Counted from the first letter of the stretch, positions 20,630-30,164 are shown. The stretch: DNA of 64,000 nt from Bog-756 sp963741055 (GCA_963741055.1 CAVUGU010000023.1:107731-171730); one strand, 5' to 3'. The notes: generated by a model not told the origin, from the sequence alone. Translations and numbers: made by a program.

Positions 20630-20911
20630 ATGGACGTGATGTCACTGATGTACGGACCCCAAGAGCGAACCTGGCAGACCAAGGCGAACTGCATGGGAGT
20701 CGACCCCGACCTGTTCTTCCCGGAGCGGGGCGCATCGACCCGTGAGGCGAAGGAAGTGTGCCGGGGATGTGTCGTGCGCGAGGACTGCCTCGAGTACGCC
20801 CTAGCCAACGGAGAGAAGTTCGGGATCTGGGGAGGTCTGTCCGAACGCGAGCGTCGGCGTCTCCGCCGCCAGCGCGCCCTCCAGCGGAGGGCCGCCGTCA
20901 GCGCGTCCTGA
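20630..20911 (+). CDS. WhiB-family iron-sulfur transcription factor
   Basis: 93 residues. The four cluster cysteines are visible (NCMGVDP, then EVCRGCVVREDCLEY), followed by the WhiB signature KFGIWGGLSERERR and a basic DNA-binding tail. The start at 20630 is preferred because GGGAGGGAGG lies 9 nt upstream; an ATG at 20606 would put that site inside the gene. Related to WhiB2/WhmD, a developmental or division regulator, but the subgroup is not certain. Confidence 0.9.
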   Translation: MDVMSLMYGPQERTWQTKANCMGVDPDLFFPERGASTREAKEVCRGCVVREDCLEYALANGEKFGIWGGLSERERRRLRRQRALQRRAAVSAS

Positions 20912-20925
20912 GTCGAGGCGCCCGG

Positions 20926-21850
20926 TCAGTCACTGGGCGTCGTCCCCGGACTCGCCCCTGCGATGTCGAGCCGGCGCTCGATGGTGGATCCCTCGCTCAG
21001 GTCAAGTTCGGCCCAGCGCCGAGGTGGCACCGCCTCGAGGACGGCCGTCGGCACCAGACCGACCAGCTCGGCACGGAGCACCCTGCAGCCCCGTGACTCG
21101 GCTGCAGCGGCGACCAGGTCGTAGACGGCTTCGACCCCGACGTTCGCCGGGTCGATCAGGTTGACGCTCACCTGCGCCCCCGAGTCGAGTGCGAACCCGA
21201 GTCGCGCGTACCGCGGGACCTCGGAGGTCCGCCGCGATCGACCGAGCCACCTGGGTCACGTCGGCGTCGCACTCGTCGGAGCCGGCCAGCCAGACGTTGT
21301 ACGCGACCAGGACCCCCCTCGTGCCGACGGCTGCCGCACCTGCCGACGGATGGGGGTGGGGTGGCCCGGTGTCGGGGGCGAGCGTCGAGAACGCCCGGCG
21401 CCGGACGTCGGGCAAGGAGCGTTCGGGTCCGTAGAGGAAACAGGGGAGTGCGAGCTCCTCGCCGGCCCAGGTGGCGAAGCGATTCCTCGCACCGAGCACG
21501 GCGTCCCACCCGGCGGCGGTCGAGAAGGTGTCGGGGAGGGTGACGAAGGGGACGACGTCGGCTGCCCCGAATCGCGGGTGGACGCCGGTGTGGGCTCGGA
21601 CGTCGATCAGCTCGACCGCCCGGGCGACGACTGCACGAGCTGCTGGTTCGATCGCGTCGAGGGGTCCGCCCAGAGTGAGGACCGATCGGTGGTGGGTCGG
21701 ATCGGAGTGGACGTCGAGCACCCGGTCGCCCCCCGCGGCAACGATGGCTGCCACGACCGCGAGGTCACGCCCCTCGGAGAAGTTGACGACGCATTCGGCA
21801 AGCTGCTCGCCGGACCCGTCGCGGACCGCCCGGTCTCCCGGGCGCCGCAG
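20926..21850 (-). CDS. Glutamate formimidoyltransferase-like protein, frameshifted
   Basis: About 307 residues when joined. The N-terminal part carries ECVVNFSEGRDLAVV, DVHSDPTHHRSVLT, VRAHTGVHPRFGAADVVPF and LPCFLYG; the C-terminal part reads VSVNLIDPANVG. These are signatures of the formiminotransferase N- and C-subdomains that transfer formimino/formyl groups between glutamate and THF. A one-base insertion near 21203 (gcgActcggg) separates the parts. No ATG/GTG/TTG precedes the conserved start; the frame opens right after the whiB stop (CTG at 21850), so the true 5' end is unresolved. Confidence 0.8.
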
Positions 21851-21851
21851 A

Positions 21852-22094
21852 TCAGACGGCGACGACCTGGCCGACCCGGCGGCGGCGGAGCATGCGGCGG
21901 CGCTCACGCTCGGACTTCCCGCCCCAGACCCCGTGGTCGACCCGCTCCTCGAGCGCATACTGCAGGCACTGCTCGGCGACCGGGCACTCCGCGCAGATCT
22001 TCTGTGCCGCCTGGACACCGACTCCGTCGCTCGGGAAGAAGATCGAGGGGGAGAGCTCCCTGCACTTCCCAGCGCTCATCCAGTCCGCGTCCAT
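21852..22094 (-). CDS. WhiB-family iron-sulfur transcription factor (second copy)
   Basis: 80 residues from ATG 22094, with GGAGG 6 nt upstream. Cluster Cys in GKCRELSPSIFF and KICAECPVAEQCLQYA, then VDHGVWGGKSERERR and a run of Arg. Small size and sequence fit the WhiB1/WblE type, which is a nitric-oxide-sensitive repressor in mycobacteria; that role is inferred only from family. Two whiB genes within 1.5 kb bracket the formimidoyltransferase gene. Confidence 0.88.
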   Translation of the reverse strand: MDADWMSAGKCRELSPSIFFPSDGVGVQAAQKICAECPVAEQCLQYALEERVDHGVWGGKSERERRRMLRRRRVGQVVAV

Positions 22095-22259
22095 TGTTGC
22101 CTCCGTCGATCTCAGGGATGCTGGGCAGTGATCCGGCCGTGGTGCCGGATCTCGAGCCACCGACATCCGTTCCATCGCCAGTGTCGCATTTGTTGGTGGA
22201 GTGCAGGGACTTTTACCCGAGTCTTGAGGGAATCCTCACAATATTCTTATTCAGCACCT

Positions 22260-22279
22260 GGGCCTTCTTATGAAGGCCC
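22260..22279. promoter_or_regulatory. Perfect 8-bp inverted repeat upstream of a -10 element
   Basis: GGGCCTTC, 4-nt loop TTAT, GAAGGCCC. It lies 5 bp upstream of a TAGGAT -10 (22285-22290), covering the -35/spacer region of the promoter for the gene at 22324. There is no T tract, so it looks like a protein-binding operator rather than a terminator. Confidence 0.5.
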
Positions 22280-22284
22280 TCGGG

Positions 22285-22290
22285 TAGGAT
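22285..22290 (+). promoter_or_regulatory. -10 (TAGGAT) for the gene at 22324
   Basis: TAGGAT followed by a leader of about 27 nt that contains GAGGAGGT 9 nt before ATG 22324; unlike most promoters here it makes a leadered mRNA. Confidence 0.45.
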
Positions 22291-22323
22291 CGGCGGGCCC
22301 TACCTCGAGGAGGTCCTGCCGCG

Positions 22324-22665
22324 ATGACGACGGTTCACGACGACAACCTGTTGCCCGAGGAAGAGGGCGAGCCGGAACCCCCCGTCGCGCACATACGCAT
22401 CGTCTACCTGGGCCCGGTCGCACCACACTGGGAGGTTCGCTCCGATTTCGGGGACCCCGCGCTGGTCGAGGAATTCCGCCGCCGGACCAATGCCCGGCTG
22501 GTCCTGCTCCCGCCCCACGACCCCCAGTACCGCCGCAACCGAGAGCGGGTGGTTCGTGACGCCGAGCGGGAGAACATCCTGCTCGAGTGGGACCTCGGCA
22601 TCCCCGAGGAGGAGACGCCTGCCACGGCCGAAGAGGGGACCACGGGCGAGAACCCGGCCGGGTAG
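22324..22665 (+). CDS. Conserved small acidic protein of unknown function
   Basis: 113 residues, starting from ATG behind a strong GAGGAGGT site. The core VAHIRIVYLGPVAPHWEVRS looks like two short strands, followed by a helix rich in Arg/Glu (RRNRERVVRDAERENILLE) and an acidic, disordered tail. No family was recognised. It has its own promoter with an inverted repeat, so it is probably regulated. Confidence 0.7.
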   Translation: MTTVHDDNLLPEEEGEPEPPVAHIRIVYLGPVAPHWEVRSDFGDPALVEEFRRRTNARLVLLPPHDPQYRRNRERVVRDAERENILLEWDLGIPEEETPATAEEGTTGENPAG

Positions 22666-22678
22666 CCGGGTCCCCGTC

Positions 22679-23927
22679 TCAGTCGGCGGGGCCGGGGTCG
22701 TCGAGCTCGGGCAGGCTGATCCGCTCGAGCCAGAGACCGGGTGCGTCGACCTCCGAGGGCGTCGGGAGGTGGTCCGCGGAGGTCCACAACTGGGTCAGCC
22801 CCTCCTCACCCGCGCGGTCGACCACCCCACGGACGAACGCGCGGCCACGATCGACCTGTTGTTGGTCGAGGTCGAGTCCGAACAGCGCCCCTGCGGCCTC
22901 TTCGCCCATGCCGCGCTCGATGCGTCGGCGGTACCAGGCCTCGGCGAGGGCGTCGGTGGGCTCCGACCAGCTGCTGGCCGACCCGATCGGCGATGTGGTC
23001 CGCATAGGCGTCGATCACCACCGCGAGCGCGGTCAGCTGATCCGAGGACCGGCGAGACTCAGGTGTCAGCAACTCGCCGAGCAACGCCTCGGGATCGCCG
23101 AAGAGCCCTTCGAGGGACTCGAGGTCCATCCCCGGGGCGCTCTCGAACCCCTCCGGTGCCGAGAATCCGCCGAGACGATCGGCGAGGGTCTGTTGGGCCG
23201 ATGCCGACGACTCGGCGAGTGAACCGAGGAGCTCTTCGAGACGCGTCCGGACCGCCGGCCTGGTGAGGACGGTGTTCGAGGCGAGCTCCCTCGCGCACAC
23301 CCAGATCAGCATCTCCTCCTCGGGCAGGGTCCAGTCTGCGGCGAAGGCCGCGATGTTGGCAGTGACGAGCAACAGCTCGTCCGAGGGCGCCCAGGGGATC
23401 GCGACCGGGTACTGCCCGAGGGTCCGCTGCCGCGAGATGGCCCACGACCGATCCCACCTGCAGCCCGAAGAACATCGGACCGATGGCGCTCGCCCACTGA
23501 CCGATCAGGCCGGCCATCCCCCCCGTCGGGTCGTCTTCGGCGGGAACCACCTCGGCCGCATCGCCCGCGGCCTCGCCGAGCTCGAGCTCGGGGGAGCCAT
23601 CGAGCTGAGAACGGGGCGCCACGACTCGAGTGCCCTCGCGGTCCAGTCCGCCCTGCCGACCGGCACGCAGGTCAATCGGCGGCCGTCGGGCGAGACGGGC
23701 ATCCCGGTGGCCTCGACCACGTTGAGCTCGGCGACCCGCGAGAGCTGCTCGATCCGGATCCGCTGGACCGGATCGACGTTCGGTTCGGGGGTGCCACCGG
23801 TCGCGACGTTGAGGGCGAACGACCGGGTCATCTCCCACTGGTCGGGTGCGCTGGTCCCGAGCATCCGCATCAGATCGCCGAGCAGGGACTGGAAGGGATT
23901 TCCTGCGTCGCCGGACTGCGGAGGCAT
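22679..23927 (-). CDS. DUF2342 zincin-like protein, three frameshifts
   Basis: About 415 residues when four frame segments are joined (breaks near 23606, 23435 and 22970). Signatures of the DUF2342/zincin_2 family: NVATGGTPEPNVDPVQRIRI, VSRVAELNVVEATG-type helix, IGQWASAIGPMFFGLQVGSV, LLLVTANIAAFAADW. At the usual zinc motif (HE--H in true proteases) this protein reads CARELASNTV, so zinc binding is doubtful. A leaderless -10 (TAGCAT) lies 6 nt before ATG 23927 and begins with the stop codon of the upstream gene, suggesting a pair with the pseudo-HtrA. Confidence 0.8.
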
Positions 23928-23933
23928 CGCCTC

Positions 23934-23939
23934 ATGCTA
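23934..23939 (-). promoter_or_regulatory. -10 (TAGCAT) for DUF2342, starting at the upstream stop codon
   Basis: Minus-strand TAGCAT, 6-nt spacer, ATG at 23927; its TAG is the stop of the HtrA-like gene. Confidence 0.55.
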
Positions 23940-25250
23940 CGGGGAGGCGCCGTCTCCTGGTGCATCGGAGTCTTCGCCGAGGACGACGGTCGTGTTCTCC
24001 ACTGCGCCGTCCCGTTCGAAGGTGACGCCGAGCGCGGTTCCCGGCGGATCCGCGTAGAGCCAGGCTCGGAGTTCGGCCATCGAGTGCACCTCGTCGCCGT
24101 CGATCGCAACCACCACGTCTCCGTGCTCGAGTCCACCTTCCGCGGCCGGGGAACCGTCTTCCACCGCGGCCACCGACGCGCCGTCGAGGGTCGAGGGCAG
24201 CACGGTCACGGTCGTCGCGGCGAGCGCGGACGTCGTCGTGGTCGTGTCGGCGTCGTCACCTTCGATCCCGAACCATCCGTGCTCGACGCTGCCGGTCGCG
24301 ACCAGTTGGCGCACTACGCCGAGGACGATCTCCGCGGGGAGGAAGATCGACGTCGTTGCCTTACCCGAGGTGTCGACCGCCGCGAGCAGACCCGCGACGT
24401 CACCCGTCGCGTCGAGCAGTGGTGAACCGAGGTCGGCGTCGCCGAGCGGTGTCGCGACGGCAGTCGGTGCGAAATCCGCACCAAGGGTCCCGACTGCGAG
24501 CGAACGCCCCGAAGAAAGGACGGTCCCCGCGTACACCCGCGGCCTCGGCGTGCCGTCGCTGCGCCCTGTCGGCTCCATCGCAAGAGCCAGCATGAGGTCC
24601 CCCGGCGCGGGATCGTTCTCGTCGAAGGTGGCAGCCGGCAGATCGTCTCCGATCCGCAGAACAGCAAGGCCCGAGGTCTGGTCCTCGCCGACCATCTCGG
24701 CACTGTCGTGGGACCCTCCCGGCTCGACCGCGGTGACGGTGCTCGCCCCGGCGAGCGGGTTCGCCGCGGTGACGATCACCCCACCCGACTCGGCGACCAA
24801 CCCGGTGAGGACGAGGGTGCCGGAACGCTTCGTGACGAGCAGCGCGACGGTCGACGGTCGCACCGCGGCGATCACCGCGGCCATCTGTTTCTCGCTCTCG
24901 AGCCGGGCGGTACCCGGCTCGGTGGTCGGCGCCCGGGTGAGTGCCGCGACCTCGTGCGGACCCGAGCTCGATTCGTTGGTGTCGGTCGTGACGATGATCA
25001 ATCCGACCGCGACCAGGGCCAGGATGAGCGCGAGGGTGGTCCCGCCGACGATCCGGGTATTGGGCCTGGCGCGGCGCGCGGCGAGCGAGACGTCCCTGTC
25101 ACCCGCAGGCGGGCCGGGGGACGAGGCGCCCTCCGACGGGTGGCGCCAGAGACGGTCGTCGGGTGAGATCCAGCCGCGGATGCGATCCGCATCGTCGGGA
25201 CCCCCGTCGTCCGGTTCTCCCCATGGCCCCCCCTGGTCGTCACCGTCCAC
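23937..25250 (-). CDS. HtrA-like PDZ protein lacking the catalytic triad
   Basis: 437 residues. The cytoplasmic N-terminus has the actinobacterial DDRLWRHPSE motif, then a transmembrane helix (about 72-92, TLALILALVAVGLIIVT), a trypsin-like domain and a C-terminal PDZ domain (VAAVEDGSPAAEGGLEHGDV). The three catalytic sites are all replaced: GVIVTAANPLAG where His is expected, TSGLAVLRI where Asp is expected, and DADLGSPLLDATG where GNSGGPL is expected. It is probably a non-proteolytic sensor or scaffold outside the membrane. A leaderless -10 (TAACCT) is 6 nt upstream of GTG 25250. Confidence 0.82.
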   Translation of the reverse strand: MDGDDQGGPWGEPDDGGPDDADRIRGWISPDDRLWRHPSEGASSPGPPAGDRDVSLAARRARPNTRIVGGTTLALILALVAVGLIIVTTDTNESSSGPHEVAALTRAPTTEPGTARLESEKQMAAVIAAVRPSTVALLVTKRSGTLVLTGLVAESGGVIVTAANPLAGASTVTAVEPGGSHDSAEMVGEDQTSGLAVLRIGDDLPAATFDENDPAPGDLMLALAMEPTGRSDGTPRPRVYAGTVLSSGRSLAVGTLGADFAPTAVATPLGDADLGSPLLDATGDVAGLLAAVDTSGKATTSIFLPAEIVLGVVRQLVATGSVEHGWFGIEGDDADTTTTTSALAATTVTVLPSTLDGASVAAVEDGSPAAEGGLEHGDVVVAIDGDEVHSMAELRAWLYADPPGTALGVTFERDGAVENTTVVLGEDSDAPGDGASP

Positions 25251-25256
25251 GTCGAG

Positions 25257-25262
25257 AGGTTA
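25257..25262 (-). promoter_or_regulatory. Leaderless -10 (TAACCT) for the HtrA-like gene
   Basis: Minus-strand TAACCT and 6 nt to GTG 25250. Confidence 0.5.
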
Positions 25263-25360
25263 CCGACGGCGACCTCGCGGTGGACGTCGCGTCGCTTCTT
25301 CGCAGGCACACGCCACGGATGTGACGATGCGGCTCTACGCGTCCGCTCCAGTGCCGGCCC

Positions 25361-25366
25361 TACGAT
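25361..25366 (+). promoter_or_regulatory. Leaderless -10 (TACGAT) for mreB
   Basis: TACGAT and 6 nt to GTG 25373. Confidence 0.55.
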
Positions 25367-25372
25367 GACGAC

Positions 25373-26377
25373 GTGGCCCGCGACCTGGCGATCGACCTCG
25401 GGACGGCCAACACCCTCGTCTACGCAAAGGGACAGGGCATCGTCTTGAACCAACCGACGGTGATCGCACTCAACACGAGGACGCACGAGGTGCTCGCGGT
25501 CGGGGACGAGGCGTGGCAGATGATCGGCCGCACCCCTGGCTACATCGTGGCGGTGCGCCCGTTGCGCGAGGGCGCGATCACCGACTTCGAGATCACCGAG
25601 CGCATGATCCGGCTCCTTCTGCGTCGGGCCGGGGTCAACCGTTTCAACCGTCCCCGGGTGCTGATCTGCGTTCCCTCGGCGATCACCTCGGTCGAGCGGC
25701 GTGCGGTCAAGGAGGCGGCCCGGCGTGCCGGCGCTTCCGCGGCCCACCTCATCGAGCAGCCGATGGCGGCGGCGATCGGAGCGGGGCTCGACATCCACGA
25801 GCCGGTCGGGAACATGGTCGTCGACGTCGGGGGTGGGACGACCGAGACGGCGGTCATCTCCCTCGGCGGGATCGTCACCTCGCATGCGATCCGCTGCGGC
25901 GGCTTCGACATGGACGCGTCGATCCAGCACTACGTCCGTCACGAGCACGGCGTGGCCATCGGGGAGCGCACCGGCGAGGAGATCAAACTGGCCATCGGCT
26001 CTGCGCTCGCGTACGCGGACGAGATGAAGGCCGAGGTGCGCGGCCGGGAGGTGTCGACCGGTCTCCCGAAGACGGTCGTCCTCTCGCCGGAGGAGGTGCG
26101 GCACACGCTCCGGGAGCAGGTCGATCTGATCATGACCACCGTCTTCGGCTGTCTGGGTGAGGCACCACCCGAGCTCGCCCAGGACATCATCTACGAGGGC
26201 ATCCACCTGACCGGCGGAGGTGCGATGCTCCGAGGATTGGCCAACCGGATGGCTGACGAGACCGCGGTTCCGGTGCACCTGGTGGCGACTCCGCTCGAAT
26301 GCGTCGTGCAAGGAGCGGGGTTGTGCCTCGACTCTTTCGAGAGCCTCCGCCCTATCTTCGCCGCGGCCGACAGCTGA
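25373..26377 (+). CDS. mreB: MreB-like rod-shape actin homologue
   Basis: 334 residues, full length. Actin-fold phosphate loops: AIDLGTANTLVYAKG at the N-terminus and VVDVGGGTTETAVISLGG in the middle; adenosine-site LTGGGAMLRGLANRM near residue 285. It would form membrane-associated filaments that position cell-wall synthesis. No mreC, mreD, pbp2 or rodA lies next to it, unlike classical mre operons; neighbours are a HEAT-repeat gene (convergent) and a pseudo-HtrA (divergent). Confidence 0.93.
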   Translation: MARDLAIDLGTANTLVYAKGQGIVLNQPTVIALNTRTHEVLAVGDEAWQMIGRTPGYIVAVRPLREGAITDFEITERMIRLLLRRAGVNRFNRPRVLICVPSAITSVERRAVKEAARRAGASAAHLIEQPMAAAIGAGLDIHEPVGNMVVDVGGGTTETAVISLGGIVTSHAIRCGGFDMDASIQHYVRHEHGVAIGERTGEEIKLAIGSALAYADEMKAEVRGREVSTGLPKTVVLSPEEVRHTLREQVDLIMTTVFGCLGEAPPELAQDIIYEGIHLTGGGAMLRGLANRMADETAVPVHLVATPLECVVQGAGLCLDSFESLRPIFAAADS

Positions 26378-26417
26378 TCGAAGAGGACCGGCACCGCGCT
26401 CTCCGGCCCCGGCTGAC

Positions 26418-27040
26418 TCAATCCGCGTCGAGCAGGTCCTCGGCGACCTGGCGCACCTGCCAGTCGCGGTCCTCGAGGCAGCGCTCGAGCGCGGCGTCGG
26501 CAGCCGGGTCGTCGAAGCCGGCGAGCGCGGCTGCGGCACGACGCCGGATGGCCGGCTTGTCGTCGAGCGCCCCGATGACCGCGGCGAGCCCGCGCCGATC
26601 GCCGATCGCGCCGAGCGCGGCCACCGCGGCCTCGCGGCAGAGTGGGTCGGTGATGCCCCTCGCTGGTCGAGGCCATCGCGACCGAGCGCGGGCACCGAAG
26701 TGGGGTCGCGACGCTCGCCCGAGGCCCAGGCTGCGGATTCGGTCACCGAGTGGTCGGGGTCATCGAGCGCCGCGGCGATGCTCACGGTGGGTGCGCCAGG
26801 GGACAGCTCGCACGCACGCCGGCGCACTTCGGGTGCCGGGTCGGCGAGCGCGTCGGCGAGGTCTCGATCTCGCAGCGCTCCGAGCCGGGCCAGCGCGCCG
26901 AGCGCGGTCGCCCGCACGGTCGCCGCGCCGTCGGCGAGTCCGGCGCGCGCCGCCGCGACGTCGCCGACATGTCCTGCCAGGGCGACCGCCCTCCGGCGCT
27001 CGGTGACGCTGCGACCAGGAGGTTCCGTGGCAGGCTTCAT
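26418..27040 (-). CDS. HEAT-repeat protein, two frameshifts
   Basis: About 207 residues when joined. It is made of repeated 30-residue helix pairs: ADGAATVRATALGALARLGA, LADPAPEVRRRACELS, LDDPDHSVTESAAWASGE, then CREAAVAALGAIGD and LDDKPAIRRRAAAALAG, ending EDRDWQVRQVAEDLLDAD. Two one-base insertions near 26690 and 26660 explain the frame changes. HEAT arrays bind proteins; the partner is unknown. Its ATG is only 9 bp from the ATG of the divergent PDZ-Lon gene. Confidence 0.75.
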
Positions 27041-27049
27041 TTCACCACT

Positions 27050-28252
27050 ATGACCGAGGAGACGAGCGGCGACGAGGGGCCCCGGGTACCGGTTTCGAAC
27101 CCCACGGGTTTTGCCGGACCGACGCTCCCGACCCCGACCGAGCAGCCCTCGACGACCTTCACCCAGGTGTCACCTTCTCGGACCGGGCGACCCAGGCGGA
27201 GTCTGGCTCTGGGCGCTGTCCGTCGCAGTAGTGGTGGCGATCGTCGTGGCGTCGAGAGTCGATCTCAACGAGTACGCCATCCAACCGGGGACCGCACAGT
27301 CGGTCCAGCAGTTCATCACCGTGCCAAAGGCAAAGAGCCATCCGGTCACCCACCCGGTGCTGCTCACCGACGTGCAGATCGCGCGGGTCAGCGCACTCTC
27401 CTACCTGTATTTCAAAGTGCAGGGCAACACCGCGTTCGAATCGGTGCCGTCGGTGACCGGAGGAACGCCACCCTCTCAGCAGCTCGCACAAGGTCAACTC
27501 GAGATGTCCCAGGCCGAGACCGCCGCGAAAACCGCCGCCCTGACCCGTCTCGGCTATCGGGTGACTTCCGCCGCGGTCGGCGCGGTGGTGGCCGGTACCT
27601 TCGCCGGGACACCGGCCTACCCCGTCCTCAACGTGGGCGACGTGATCACCGCGATCGACGGCGTCGCGACGCCGAATGCCGTCGCGCTCACCATGACGCT
27701 CGACCACTACCACTCGGGGCAGACGATCGAGTTGAGCGTGCTCCGGAACAACCAGGGTGCGGCGGTGCGGGTGCCGGTGACGCTCAAGCGGACTCTGGTC
27801 GACGTCGGCTTGGCGAAGCCGGTCCCCGTCGACCTGGGCATCCAACCCGAGAACCAGGTCGACTACACGTATCCCTTCCCGGTGAGCATCAACGTCACCA
27901 ACATCGGCGGACCTTCGGCGGGGCTCGCGATGACCCTCGGGGTCATGGACGCGCTGACCAACGGCTCGCTCACCGGCTCGAAGACCGTCGCTGCCACCGG
28001 CACCATGGACAGCAGTGGTGACGTCGGCGACGTCGGCGGCGTCCCCCAGAAGACGGTGGCCGTCGAGAACGCGGGTGCGACCATCTTCCTCGTACCCCCC
28101 AGGAGTACTCGGCTGCGCTCTCGAAGGACCGGCCCGAGCTCAAGATCTTCAAGGTGTCGACCCTCAACCAGGCGCTCTCCGTGCTCGCCGCGAACGGCGG
28201 ACACGTTCCGCCATTGTCCGCCGCCACCTCCACCACGCCGACGTCGGGATGA
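27050..28252 (+). CDS. PDZ-Lon (S16) membrane protease, two frameshifts
   Basis: About 400 residues joined. An N-terminal Pro/Thr-rich stretch, one transmembrane helix (WALSVAVVVAIVVAS), a PDZ domain (YPVLNVGDVITAIDGVA) and a C-terminal Lon domain with the catalytic Ser in GGPSAGLAMTLG and Lys in DVGGVPQKTVAVENAG, so the Ser/Lys dyad is intact (YlbL-type). Indels near 27180 and in the C6 run at about 28100 shift the frame; after the second the tail is QEYSAALSKDRPELK...TSG. It would act on the outer face of the membrane. Confidence 0.85.
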
Positions 28253-28275
28253 GCGCCAGGAGCGAGCGGTCGTCG

Positions 28276-28281
28276 TAGGCT
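28276..28281 (+). promoter_or_regulatory. Leaderless -10 (TAGGCT) for the DivIVA-like gene
   Basis: TAGGCT, 7 nt, ATG 28289. Confidence 0.55.
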
Positions 28282-28288
28282 CTCGACC

Positions 28289-30164
28289 ATGCCCGAGGAG
28301 CGCCGCATGACCATCACCTCCTCCTGGCACTTGGTGCCCGACGACGTGGCCCGCCACACCTTCGGATCGGTACGACGCGGGTTCGACCCGAGCGAGGTAC
28401 GTGACTATCTCGAGTCGATCGCGGTCGGGCTGCGAGGAATCGCGGAGCGTGAACAGCAGTTGCTCGATGAGCTGACCGAAGCCGAGCGACGTGCGGCCAA
28501 CCCGGTGCTCGACGAGCCGACGCTGACCGCGGCGGTCGGACAGGAGACCGCGCGGGTGCTCCACAGTGCCCACGAGGCGGCCGACCAGGTGGTGGCCAAC
28601 GCAGAGAGCGAGTCCACTCGCCTCTTGACCGAATCCACCGAGCAGGCCGAGCAGATCCTCACCGAAGCGGCAGAAGAGGCCGAGCGGCTCCGGACCAGCG
28701 CCGCCGAACTGCTCGCGGTGCGCACCGAAGAGGCGGAGTCGGCCGTGTCCGAGCTCCGCGAACGGTCAGAGGCGGAGGCCGCCATTCTTCTCGAGGCAGC
28801 ACGCGTGGATGCCGAGGAGCTGGTCACCCGCGCACGCGACGAGTGCAAGGCAATGGTCGAGGAGGCCCAGCAGTTGCGGGCGCGGGTGCTGGCGGATTTC
28901 TCCAGGCGTCGGAAGATCCTCCACTCGCAGATCGAGCAGTTGCGGGCCGGGCGCGAGCGACTGGCCGAGACGATCGTCGACGTCCGGCGCTCGGTCGATG
29001 CGATCGCGGACGACCTCTTCGTCGCGGAGGACGAAGCTCGCGCCGCGGCGGAGGAGGTCGCGCGCGACGTCGCCAGCCGACCCGACGAGGGAACGCCCGA
29101 GGAGATCGCGGCGCTGGTGTTGGCAGAAGAGGCTGCGGTCCGGGAGGCGGCCGCCGTCGCCTCGGCGCTCGAGACCTCCGTCGACGAGGATGGCGACACT
29201 GCGGTCGCTCCCGTACCGGGTGAGTCGGTCGACGCCCTTTTCGCCAGGTTGCGGGCAGCTCAAGACGTTCCCGAGTCGGTGGCGGCCGAGGAGGCCTCGG
29301 CCGGCAAGGCGGCTCCGATCGAGGCTCCGCAGGCCGAGGGGGAACCCGAACCGGTGAACGTCACCGAAGCGTCGTCCGAGGTCCTCGACGACAGCGAGGT
29401 ACCCGATGCCGAAGCCGAGGAGACCGAGCCGGCCGGTCGGCTCGGAGATCGAGACCGAGGAGGACGAGGCGGAGCCAGAGGGTCCTCCCGAGGCGCGCAA
29501 TCCCGGTGCCATCCGGCGTGACGAGCTCATCGCGCCGATCGTGACGGTCCTCGCCCGCCGCTTGAAGCGCACCTTGCAGGACAACCAGAACGAGCTCCTC
29601 GACAGCGCACGCTCGAAGGGCTACCAGTGGTCGGCCGAGCTCCTGCCCGACGAGACCGAGCACGTCGACGGCTACGCCACCGCGGCGATGCCCGCGCTCG
29701 AAGAGGCGTCGGAGGCGGGCATCACCTTCGTCGGGAGCGGCGACGCAGGGGGTGCGCCGGCCGACGCGCTGGTCGGGATCGCGGACGAGCTCGCCCACTC
29801 CGTCGTCGACCCGCTCCGGCGGCGCCTGGCCGACGGAACCGGTCTGGCCGACGGCGACGAGGCCGCGGTGGTGGAGCACGTGGGCTCGGCATTCAGAGAG
29901 TGGAAAGGCGAGCGCATCGAGCGGCTTGCCGGGGACAGCGTGGTGGCCGCCTTCTCGCTCGGATCGCTCTCCGCGGTCGAGCGGGGCGGCTCCGGTCAGG
30001 TCGAGTGGATCGCCGTGGCCGGATCGGGAGATGCCGCGTGTCCGGACTGCGAGGACAACGGACTGGGCGGAGCCCAGTCACCCGGTGAGCCGTTCCCCAC
30101 CGGTCACCGACACCCCCCCGCTCATCCCGGGTGTCGATGCCTGCTGGCTATGTCCGCCACCTAG
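28289..30164 (+). CDS. DivIVA-like coiled-coil protein with a phage-head-like C-terminal domain, frameshifted
   Basis: About 625 residues joined. Residues 15-50 resemble the DivIVA membrane-binding N-terminus (ARHTFGSVRRGFDPSEVRDY); residues about 50-240 are a long Ala/Glu coiled coil; 250-390 are acidic linker. After a one-base insertion near 29440 the protein continues as a helical domain (RDELIAPIVTVLARRLKRTL) ending in CPDCEDNGLGG...FPTGHRHPPAHPGCRC, a Cys/His pattern typical of Mu gpF-like phage head morphogenesis proteins. The join is supported because the upstream frame stops in low-complexity sequence and the downstream frame has no start. Leaderless start at 28289. Confidence 0.72.
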
